Below are positions 16,105 to 26,800 of a DNA stretch of 29,032 nt, piece by piece. The translations under genes were made by a program, and so were the position numbers. A model generated the notes under the pieces. It worked only from the letters and a program-made list of their open reading frames with translations, searched no databases and was not told the DNA's origin. Each line of letters opens with the position of its first letter. Positions within the stretch are counted from its first letter, which is position 1. This DNA comes from a virus, in IMG/VR virus record IMGVR_UViG_3300042376_001885, positions 1 through 29,032 of that record; one strand, written 5' to 3'.

Positions 16105-17754
16105 TTAGTCGATATTGTCTTCGAGGAGCTGGAATTCAACAAGGGCCGCCATGAAATCTGCATCATTTACAACCTCGTCACTCTTTTCCTTGCTTCCTGC
16201 GAGCCAATTTGCAGGGATAAGACTCTCCAACTTTAGCTCACGTGCTCTCTTCATTATGTGACGCTTTGTCTTTTCTTTATCCTTTGCTCTACCAAATGCT
16301 TGTATCGCATTGCGCAAATCGTTTTCTGAAGCAATTGGATAAGAACCATCTGACATCGCAGAGCCTTCTTTTGCCATTGAATCTCTCTGCTCATCGCTGA
16401 ATGCTCTCTTCAGTGCGATTTCGGCAGCTTCTGCTTCGATTTCTTCTGCTTCTTCTGGCTCGTACTTGTCGTATCCAAGAATCTCGCCATCCAGAGCAAC
16501 GAACACGTCGTACGACTTTCCGTCAACACCTTCAATTTCAACTGCGTATGAATCAAAACCTTCGAAAACGTCTGGCTCAACTGCGACGACTAGCCCGTCG
16601 ATTGACTTGACTGCAATCTCAGCTGCTTCAGTGAAATCAATGAGTTTTACGTTTGTATAGTCTGACTTTTGTTCAAACTCTTCTGACTCGAGCTTATGGA
16701 ATCCCATAATCTCGGCAGTTGTTCCGTCAATGAAAACTTCCTTAACTGCACCGTCTTTGGTCTGAACATCAATGACAAACATGTCTGCATCTGACGAGTA
16801 GCCAGAGTCAACAACAAATCCATCAAATGCTTTTTCTGCAAGACCCTCAACGTGGAGTAATCCAGGTAGGCCCTTTTCTGCAACGCATCCACCTGGGCAG
16901 TCGTCGCATACTGACATTCCTGCTGGATGAGCTTTTCTGTCAAGTGCGCAGACAAAACCGTCTACACCAATTTCTTCCGACTTGATTCCAAGAGAGCTAA
17001 TTCTTTCTTCTCTAAGCGTATTCCAATCCTCGTCGGAGGCATCAAATAGGATTTTTTCATCCAAGTCATCACTGAATTCCTCATCTGAATCCAATCCTTT
17101 TTCCGCCATTGTGCGCTTCTTTTTGAGGGCCCAAGTCAAAGCCTTCATTACTTCATCTTCGGACATGTCGTCTTCTTCCATGTCCACTTCTTCTTCGAGC
17201 ATCTCGCCATCTTCGTCCATGGATGCTTTTGTCATGCGTCGATTTCTCATGTAGTTCAAAGCTTTTTCCAGCTCCTCTTCTGACATGTCATCTTCTTCGT
17301 ACATCTTCATGGAGGACATTTCTTCTTCGTCCTCTTCATCTTCTTCTTCGTCGTCTTCTTCGTCGCCGTACTCTTCTTCCATGATTGCACCAACTTGTGC
17401 ATTCATTCCTTTTTCGCTTGGCTTCTTCAAATCTGGCTTGGTTACACCGATGGCGTCTTCCGGAATTTCTTCCTCGTCCTCTTCGTCCTCTTCTTCTTCC
17501 ATGCCCTCGGCATCTGGGAGAGAAATCATTTTCTTCTTCTTTTTCTTTGACATTCCGACCTCTGCGTCGACCATGTCTTCTTCAACCATCTCTTCGACTG
17601 GTACCATTTTCATCTGCAATGGCGTTGCTCCGCACTTTGCACACAGCTCCGCACCCTTGACAAATCCACATTCAGTGGGGGCGGCACCCTTGGCACACTT
17701 CAGCACGTTTCCATCAGCATCGATGCTTACATTGGCCTTTTCGTCGTAGCTCAT
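16105..17754 (-). CDS. Acidic scaffold-like head protein with Cys sites and two PepSY-like repeats
   Basis: 549 residues from the ATG at 17754 (MSYDEK), preceded by AGGAG; a TTG eight codons upstream is open but has no ribosome site. Order: Cys site 1 (C20, C29, C38, C41); extremely acidic Glu/Asp runs (55-235) interrupted by a KKKKKK stretch and holding two short repeats, DDMSEEELEKAL (155-166) and DDMSEDEVMKAL (195-206); Cys site 2 (C269, C283, C286, C290); two PepSY-like units (about 304-356 and 374-432), each ending in a [DG]G..EI.G[FY] turn; and a C-terminal domain, SYPIASENDLRNAIQAFGRA, then KRHIMKRARELKLESLIPAN. The last motif is common in actinophage head and scaffold proteins. Position between protease and capsid, with the charge, suggests a scaffold or internal core protein. 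It contains no L-S-S-G, so if it is processed another signal is used. Confidence 0.8.
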   Translation of the reverse strand: MSYDEKANVSIDADGNVLKCAKGAAPTECGFVKGAELCAKCGATPLQMKMVPVEEMVEEDMVDAEVGMSKKKKKKMISLPDAEGMEEEEDEEDEEEIPEDAIGVTKPDLKKPSEKGMNAQVGAIMEEEYGDEEDDEEEDEEDEEEMSSMKMYEEDDMSEEELEKALNYMRNRRMTKASMDEDGEMLEEEVDMEEDDMSEDEVMKALTWALKKKRTMAEKGLDSDEEFSDDLDEKILFDASDEDWNTLREERISSLGIKSEEIGVDGFVCALDRKAHPAGMSVCDDCPGGCVAEKGLPGLLHVEGLAEKAFDGFVVDSGYSSDADMFVIDVQTKDGAVKEVFIDGTTAEIMGFHKLESEEFEQKSDYTNVKLIDFTEAAEIAVKSIDGLVVAVEPDVFEGFDSYAVEIEGVDGKSYDVFVALDGEILGYDKYEPEEAEEIEAEAAEIALKRAFSDEQRDSMAKEGSAMSDGSYPIASENDLRNAIQAFGRAKDKEKTKRHIMKRARELKLESLIPANWLAGSKEKSDEVVNDADFMAALVEFQLLEDNID

Positions 17755-17758
17755 ATGA

Positions 17759-17763
17759 CTCCT
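17759..17763 (-). promoter_or_regulatory. Shine-Dalgarno selecting the ATG at 17754
   Basis: AGGAG on the minus strand, 4 nt before the ATG. It lies downstream of the TTG at 17778, so it excludes that longer start. Confidence 0.65.
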
Positions 17764-17816
17764 GAGATTTGCAGGCAAATATCCCTAGGGACATCTACCA
17801 TTTGTTAATGGTCTAA

Positions 17817-17843
17817 ATTATAACCTACCACGAGCCCCTGCAA
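17817..17843 (-). promoter_or_regulatory. Candidate sigma-70-type promoter before the acidic scaffold-like gene
   Basis: In the 140-nt gap after the giant ORF, the minus strand has TTGCAG (17838-17843) and a perfect TATAAT (17817-17822). The spacer is 15 nt, shorter than the preferred 17. A small hairpin (ACCATT/AATGGT) and a CCCTAGGG palindrome follow before the SD. No terminator is visible between the giant ORF stop and this site. Confidence 0.45.
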
Positions 17844-17894
17844 TGGATTAGCAGTATTGAGTGGTTTCAGTAAAAATGTAGTCCGGTTTTTATT

Positions 17895-20800
17895 CTATTT
17901 TTTATTACTATCTTTCTTCATAACGACCCTCTTGCCTAGCTCTGGTCCATCTTCTCCATAAAGGGTTTTCCCGTCTTCGCGAAGACGCTTTGTTGCGTTG
18001 CGAAGCTGCTCGGCACTGAAGATATCGTCAATCTTGTAGTTCGTTCCAAATATTTCATTAAAACGATTTACAACATCTTGAAGCTCGCTCTGACTGAATC
18101 TTCTTTCGTCTCCAGTCTTCTTTGAGAATGTGGCTCCCTTTCTTGCTGCCACACCCTTGTGTGAAACGGTGAAGTCAGTTGACCCGAGAATATAGTCCCT
18201 ATTCCGTCTGGTGTTTTTGGCTTTGTCGGCGGAATGCTTTGCCTGGGTGAACTCGTAGAGGGCCTCGTAGACGGAGTGCTTTGATGCGGCCAATTCTGCA
18301 TCAAGCTTTTTCCCAGCCTCATCCTTTTTCCACACTGACTTAGCATCTGGGATGACACCAGTTCTAATCATTTCATTGATGTAGGTGGTCGGAACACCGC
18401 CAGTTTCCCACTGTCTAGCTATTTCCCTTGAAGATAGGCCAACATCATCTGTCCCAAAGGCCTCAATAAGTCGCTTACGCAGCTCATCGTGCCAGTTGCC
18501 GCCTTCTTCGATACCAAGGGAATCAAGGAGCTGACCAATATCAAACTGTTCTCTTGAAGTCTTGTCTGATGGAGCCGAAGCAGCGTTGACTATCGTCTGC
18601 TTGACAAAATCGCCAGGACCATCGTCGCCACCAAAAACTGCCTCTTCAAGGAGCATTTCTTCTGCCGTTGAGGCAAATTCTGACTCGCCGCGCTTCTTAC
18701 TGAATATTCCAGTAGACCTGAATTTTCCAGTTTCACTTACTTCACCAAGTGACGCATATTCCTTTTGACTTATTACAGCATTCTCTTCCTTGTCAACCCA
18801 GTAAGGGAATGCATCCTTGCCAAATGTCTCGATGATGAATCTGTCGCGCATATTGGCTCTGCCAAGGTTTTCGACGAACTTCTCAGATGGGGTCATTTCG
18901 CTGACTCCTTCTTCTTTTTCTGATGTTGGGGCGAAAAGCCTCCAGGCATCAAATCCATCCTGCTTTCCGATTTCTGAAAGCAAGAAACGAACTGCGTCGT
19001 GAGTTATTCCTGCATCGTCATCAGACAGTTTTGCTATGTCTGACTTACTCAACGCCAACATCTTCCCAAGCTCATCATTGTTAAGTGGGCGTGTCTGTGT
19101 CCAGCGCGCAATCATTCTGCTATTTGGGTTATCAGGGTCAACTGGGTAGCTAGAAAACTCTGTTGGAATTCTTACTGCATCTCTAAGTTTCGAAACAGGG
19201 ACAAACCATTCATCTGGATTTACTTCATCTTTTACTTGATTTGATGAAACTTTTCCAATTTTAACTTTTGGTCTTGCAGCCATTCCTTTGGATACTGAAT
19301 TAATAGCATTCTTTATATCGATGGCTTTGCGTTCAGCTGTTGTATCTTGTGGGTCGAGTGCAATTCCGCGCTCTCTAACCCCACGCCAAAACTTCATCGC
19401 ATAATCAAGTTTGCGTTTTGCTTTATCGTTTCTTCTTGGGTCGCCATCAATCCGTATTGCTGCTAGGTCGCGAGGTCCGGCTATATTGCTGGCAAATTTT
19501 TTGCCACTAACTCGCTGATTTCTCGCTCCAGCACCGATGTCATCGCTACCGCTTGAAAGGCTAATTGCCCTCAGTCTTCGCGCATATCTACCCTCTGGGG
19601 TATTGGCTCCAGAAGCAAGAGCTAGGTCATCGAATTCATCTGCTGATGGGGCTGGCTTTTTCTTCTTTGGGACCTTCTTTGAGCGCAGGATATTTCTATC
19701 TGCAATATTCTGTCTATCTTGCTCGTTGAATGGCAAGCGTCTATTTGCTCTATTAGTTTTCTTTTTAGCGCCAGAGCTGAGGGAAAGAATTGGACCACCG
19801 CTCGAGTCAAAAGCAAGGGAGCTTATATTTGGGTCAACTCCTGAATCACTGAAGTCTGGCTCATCGGAGTCTTCTTCTTCTTCTTCATCTTCCGCAATCG
19901 GACCGTCTTTCTTCCCTGATTTCTTTCTTTCTTCAGCTTTTCTTTTTGCTTCTGCTTCTTCGGCATCGAGACGTTCTTTCATCTTTTTAGTAAATGCGAC
20001 CATTGAGTCGTCAAGTTTTTTTTCTACTGCTGCTCTTTCTCTTTCGTCAATTTCGGCTTGCTCTGGACTTGTCTCATATGGAGCCCTAAATCCTTCAGGT
20101 ATCTGCAAGTCTTCGTATATTTTTTTGCCGTCGACAATAACGTCATTTTTTATTGCCGCCTTTGAATTTATGGTTCTTGTGTTAGGAGTCCCATCTTCTT
20201 TTGTGTCACTAAAATAGTATTTAGATATTGCTCTGCCTGGGTCAAGTCTTCTCATTGCACGTGTTAGCAAAATGTAGACTTTATTTTCTTCTTGCCTTCT
20301 GTTTATCTCAAGCGCTCTAATTATCTTCAAGCCATTAGGGAGTTTTGATATTTTTTCTCTTTGTTCTTCACTTAATATTGGGACCATGGTGTCTGGGTCT
20401 GAAAAGTCTTCTCCAGCCTGGACGTTTGCATATTCCCTTCCTTTTGATATGTGGGTCGTCATTACGTCGACATCGGTGTCTCCGCCTTTTGCAGACTCTC
20501 TCACCATGTCACCAAGCGCATTGACTATTTGTGCCGTTTCCTCGTCATCTCTTCCCTTTACTATCCAAGCTGGGAATTTGATTCGAGGCGTATCAAGGTT
20601 TGGATTACCTTTGCCATCCAAGGTCACTGGTGCATCTACGTCAGTATTAACTGGGAATTGAGCAGACTTTCCATCGGCCTGTTGTTGCTCCATCTCAAAT
20701 GAAATTGTTGCGTTCGGGTATTTTTTCTTTAGTTTTTTTACTGCTTTTTCAATATCACCGTGATAATTTGGCTGAACATTTTGCGTGTTAGTTGCGGTTC

Positions 20801-23800
20801 GAATGGTTCCCCACCCAACTGGACCACCTCTCCCACCTCCTGGAAGTATTCCATTCATCCACGACCTATATTCATATTTTCCACCATGCGCGCCAACCCC
20901 ACCGACCATAACGGCTCCGGTCCAATTATCGTCATCGTCCAACTGGAGCTTTAGGAATACCTCTCCTTGTTGTATCGATTCGCTTTGCGGTTGTATTATG
21001 TGTCCCATTTTTGATTGTCTGCCGCGACTAACTGACTTAGGCGGAAGCTTGGCATGAGCCAATAATTTTTCAACGGTGACGTTATCTCCAGTAACTTCCA
21101 TTGCTGGAATGCTGAGACCTTCCCTAATTGGTTTTAATGCTTGATACCTCTTAACTTCACCGCCGTTAGTCGTATAACTTTGTCCGTCCGGTTTGAGGTA
21201 TGCCAACATTCCCCTGGCGCCAATATGTTGCGCTGGGTCAACTTTTGTCGGATGAGCGAGTCTGTAGAGCGTTCCCGTTTCCGCGTCGTCTTGAACTTTT
21301 CTTTGCAGCCGTCTTCTTATCTCTTCAGGGCTTGGGTCAACACCACCAACTTTATCCCAGATGCCCTGGAGTTTATCCGAAACCGGGGGCCTTCCATCTT
21401 TGCCAAAAGTGTCTTTATTATTCTCTATCCAGTCAAGCTGGGTGTAGAAATCCATCATTTTCTTATGAGTATCTGCCGGGATTCCTATTGCTGGGACCAT
21501 TCCATCTTCTCCGCCAGGAGCATGTTCTTCAATTAATTCTTCGATGATTGTATTTCTTTCATCATCAGTAAGATTCTCGTCTAAAAGATTTACGCTTTTC
21601 CCATTCAGCCTATATCTTTCAGAAATCTCTCTATATATGCGTGGAAGATTTTGTTTTGATGCACCGTCTAGCTGTACTACCAGCTCAAGGTATGCCATCT
21701 GGTGACTCTCTATACCTCTTCTGATAACGCCCATCGCCTCTTCATAAACACCCCTATTTGTGGAGTTGATGATTGCATCCGGATTAGTCATGTTTTCGAC
21801 GATTTCACCCATGGCAGAGTTAACATGTTCGGCCCTCAGTTCATCTAAGAGTTCGTCTACTTCTGTGGATGACAGCCCGCTGAAACTTACAGCAGAATTG
21901 TCCAAGGTGAGAGTTTTTTCTATAAATGACAATTTTTTATTTAGTTCTTTTTTAGGAAGTCTCTTGCCATTGTCGTCTGTTATTTTGAGCGTCTCACGAA
22001 CAACATCCTGAGCAGAACCCTTAACATGATGATAGACCGGAGTAAATCCTGGCTCAACTCCCTGGGCCACCATCAAATCGTGCCATTCGACATCCGAAAG
22101 GTTTTCTCTCATAAGGACAATATTTGCAAGGTGTTGTATGTTTGAGCCATATCTAAAAGACTGCGTCAATGGAATTCTGTATGTTGCATCTTGTTTTGAC
22201 AGACCATCGATAGAGCCTCGGAAGGCGTAGATTGCCTGCCTGGAATCTCCGACCATAATTATTGGCATATTTAAAGCATTATCCGTAAGGACTTTTGCCA
22301 TTACGTCGTTCATGTCTTGAGCCTCGTCAAACATGAATATGTCGAATGGTCTGTCGTTATCTGAGTTGGAGACAGATAATTTTGCAGTTACTTTATATGT
22401 ACCATCGGCAGAACGTCTTGTTGATTTTTGCAAAGACAGGATTACGCCAGTTACTTCCTGCTTATCCACGATTCCAGTTACCGTTTTCCCAATTGCAAGT
22501 TTTCCACTATCAATATCGAGGTCAGTTCCTACGCTCACCCTCTCAACCTTGTCCACTTCTGGTCTGTGTCCGATAAGACCAGGGTCTGTTCTAAGGTCTG
22601 GTTTCGTGAGGGCCCACATTTTTATTTGGAAATCCCGTGTTGGTACGACATTTGATTTAGGGTCTATTAATTTTCCCCAAATTAGGTTTAAAGTTTCAAC
22701 CATGTCCTTGTCAACCGCCGACTCATCGAACTCAAAATTAGGGTCAGCCAAAAGGGCGGCAGCATACTCTGACACTGTCGGACCAAAATGAAAAGCGGTT
22801 GGAGAGTCCATATCGGTAATTGCATAATGTTTTAATGCACGATGCAGTTGTTTGGAGCTTTCGTCATCGATTGAAACTGTTGACGGAAGTTTCTTTTCTG
22901 CATCGAGTTGGAGCAAGATGTTTTGTACACCTTCTATTGAGTCTGGCGCTATATATCCGAGGTCAGACCATCCCGGTTCTCTGCCAATGAATTGCTTCTC
23001 TGAACCATCGAACATAGTTGCATTAATAACCTTGTCCGCTTGCGAGCCTGGAAGTCTTTTTGAAAATTTCTTTGTTGCACTTAACTGCATCTTTTTTGTT
23101 GTTCCCTGACCATATATTCCGGTATCACCACCGAGTAGGAGTGACCAATAGGCAATTCGATTAGTTGTTGCAACTCCAGTATTCCTAGGCATTGTTTTAT
23201 TGCCGTCTTTTGCGTTTCCGGCGTTGAATACCGTGTAGTAGATTTTTCCATCCGGAATAATTTTATTCAACACTTTTGCAATTTGCTTCATTGTCGAAGT
23301 TTTTCCAGAACCGGCTCCGGCACCTATGACAAGGCTGCCCTTTTTCTTGTCAACCATGTGCATTGCCGTATCGATTGCAGCTTTTTGCTGCTGAGTTGGC
23401 TCAAAATCTTTTTCTCCGAGAAACTTTTCAGCATAAGATTCATCGTCTTCAAGCAATGCTGGAACTTCTTCTCCAGTCTTAAGATTTTTTACTCGGCTTG
23501 CTCCGCTTGAAAGCGAGAGACCACCTGCTGCATCGCGGACCCGACCCTTAGAGTCTCTGGAAATTACTCCAGAACCATATTGAGATTCATCTCCGAAATA
23601 TCGCACATCATCGCGCAACTGCCAAGGCTCTGGGAGTCTGCCAGAAGACAGAGACACACCCTCTTCGGCTATTTCTTTAGCAGGCTTAATTATGGTTTTC
23701 GGTGGCTTTGCCTTGCGTTGTTCTTCCGGCACGCCAGAAAGTCTTCTCAATGTTGGCGACCTATCAAGAATGTAGTCAGCTGCCGACTGTGCCTGTTGTA

Positions 23801-26800
23801 GGGCCTTAATAAATGCACCTGGGTCTTCTTTAAGGTTTGAAATCCAACCTTTTATATAGACAACATGGTCTGTTCTAACCTGCGGGGATATGCCAATAGC
23901 GGCAAGAAGAAATGAGGAGCCCATTTCTGCAATCAATTCTTCTGCTGCGCGAATCTTTTTGTTTTTCGCATAGTCTTTTATGGTCTGCCTATTAATGCGT
24001 GCAGAGCCTCCGGTCCAGTGAGTTGCTTCATGAAAAAGCGTTCCGTAATACTGCTCTGGTGATTTGAACATTTCATAAGGCGGCATCTGAATGTAATCTC
24101 CGCTCGGAGAAAAGAATGCCTCATCTCCACCAAATTTAATAACTGGCTTTAGTTCATCTATGACGGACTCAGCGTCCTTGACTTTTAGCGCAGGGTCAAG
24201 ACGTTCTTTGCCAACATCTAGAAGTTTCGTTACGTATGCTTCTGGAAGGCCTTCCATTTGGTCAAGGTTCAATACCTTTTCTAGTTTGTATTTCCTTGGA
24301 ATTGTTCCCTCTATTGGGACGAGAATCGATACAGGTTCTTCTCCCTTTTTTGGTTTCCCTCCAAATTTCGCCCATTGTGACTCTCCAGCCCAGAAGTTTC
24401 CACGGTAATTATTCTTCCTATGGGTATGGGCAAGGAGTATTTGATTCATGCCCTGGTATATTCGATTTTTTCTAGTTGGATTTCTTGCGTACAGAGTTGG
24501 CGTTCTCCACGGCACATCCCAATATGTTTGATTTGGATTTTTGTCCATCTCGATTAATGCTTCTAGTATTGATTTCCCAATTTCATTGTAGGTAGCTTGC
24601 AACTCACCAGAAGATAAGGTAATTCCGTCCTTCTTTGAAGCAAGAGTTTTCGATAATGGAGCATCTTTCATGACGCTTCCAGAAGAAAGTGCCAAATCGT
24701 AATCAGGAACCGTATTTCTATCAGAATCAATCTTCTCAATAGGAACACGACGCTTAGATTCTTTTCTAGCAGAAGCGATATCTTCTATGTATTTTTCTGT
24801 TATTGCAGAACGAGCGTTCCAGAGTGCGTCTTGCTCCTTGGAAATCATTCGTGTTGCTACGTCACTGGCTTCAATATTCTTCTTGTCTTTAATTGTAGAA
24901 ACACGTGAATACTTGTTGATGTCACCAATCCACTCATACGACCTGTCGCGAAGTGCTTCAAGCTTCCCTGCTTCATTACTTCCAGGCTTTGCTGAATCGA
25001 GTCTTACGTTCGCATCACGCACTGTTGCTTTGTGTTTTGCAAGAGAGCCGTTTTCCAGTGCGTCCATTGCATCGTCAACGATGTCCATGTAGTCCTGGAA
25101 CTCATCATCGCTTCCAGTTACAAGATTAAAAGCCTTTTGCGTGTCAAAACCATTGGCTTCAACTATCCCGTCTCCACCAAGCATGTCCGCCATATCGGCA
25201 GTGATGTCATCCTTGATAAGTGGATTTTCCTCTAACGCATCGTGGATTTGGTCAAGAAGATTATTGCCATCGTCGCTTGTTTCAATGTCGTAGTTGTAAT
25301 AATCACGACCCCGTCCACCAGAAGACAGCGAAGGAGTTTCGTCTTTCGATGGTGCAGATGGGAGGTTCTCTGAATCTCTATCTACAAGTTTTCCGTTTCT
25401 CCTGTCAACAATTCTGTCAGCGAATTGATTTCCCTTACCAAGCTTCCAGTACTCTTTGTTCTCGTTATTCAGATTTGCTGGCTTGAGACTTGCTTGATAT
25501 GCAAGTTCGCCAAGTTCGTCAGCATAAACTTCATCCCACTGAGCAAGAATTCTGTTTTTGCCCTTGTCTTTACCTGTATTGATTTTTTGTTCAGCTCTGA
25601 CGTAGTAGAGGTCTGGGACGGAGTTATAACCGATAACGACTTGCTGGTCCTTTGTTGAAGGAAGAACCATCTCGTTTCCTCTGCGCTCAACACGACCGCC
25701 AGAGATGGCCATGATGTTTCCGCGACCTATTTGGTTTGTTGCCTCACGAAGGTCAAATCTGTCAGGCTCATACCCACGCGAAGTGGCCCACTCGTTCTTT
25801 GCACCAGAAGAGAGCGAAACGCCCTCTTTGTCTTTACGCATTTTGCGCATGTGACGCTGCTCGCGCTTTCTGACTTCCATTCTCGTCAGACCGAGCTCTT
25901 CTGCAACATCCTGCAGGGAAGCTCCAGTTGTCGTTCTCTTGCGATAAATCTCTTCATCGCTCATTTGTTTCTTGCGAGAAGAAACCTTTGGTCGGTCATC
26001 TTCTGGACCCATCATGTCAAGAATGGTGTCGTAGAAATCTACATTCGTGTCGCTCTCATAATTTTCTTCGTCGAAATTTGGTCTTGTATCGTCGTCTGCG
26101 CCAGAAGAGAGGGAGAGTGAACTTCTCTTTTTTCCTTCTTTTTTCTTTCTTAATGGAGTTGGCGATAATGAGTCGAAACCATATTGACGCATCCAGTCGG
26201 ATAGACCGTCTTTCCCATCTGGGCCAATACCCCTGAACCCAGTTGCATCAGGTCTGTTGTTGTACATGAATTCATGTATTGCATCTTCCATGCCGTTGTA
26301 GAATTCGTTGTCATCACCACGTGATGCATCAAGGAAGGTGCCGGCACGCATAACCATCCCTGAGTACCAATCCCTGTAGGCAACAGAAGACGTATTTTTA
26401 TCTTCGAATTTGGCTGGTCTTGGATTGGTTTTATCTCCAAGCCACATCACCCTGGCTTGATTGACACCCATCTCTCTTCCGCGCAGATAGTCAGGCGACC
26501 TGTAAGCATCTGGCTTATACCTAGGTACATCTGTCCAGCCATAACCGGAATCTTTCCAGTCTTTAATTACTTCTTCGAATTTCTTGCGCTTCTCTAGTTC
26601 TTCTGGAGAAACAAGTGATTCAAATTTTGGGTCTCCCGAGTGGCGAGTGAGTCTCTTGTCGCTTTCACCAGATGAAAGTGAAGGCGTCTTATCCTTTTTA
26701 GGACCCTTAGCGAAATCTAGTTCTCCTCGTTTTACTTTTTCTTTTTTAACAGGAGCCTTTTTGGCTACAGCCTTCTTCGCGGGCTTCTTCTTTTCTCCAA

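Noticed and set aside
17285-17749. Plus-strand ORF with long poly-serine runs
   Set aside because: It is the complement of the GAA/GAG/GAC runs in the acidic scaffold-like gene, not an independent protein.
17755-17778. Longer start (TTG at 17778) for the acidic protein
   Set aside because: The SD AGGAG lies between it and the ATG at 17754, so the ATG is preferred.
17864-17894. Terminator after giant ORF 1
   Set aside because: Only an A-run/T-run pairing without a GC stem is present; too weak for an intrinsic terminator.
19537-20217. 226-codon plus-strand ORF
   Set aside because: Antiparallel to the helicase tail and linker segments; Ser/Phe-rich composition is that of a reverse-strand shadow of Glu/Lys/Asp codons, and all neighbours are minus-strand.
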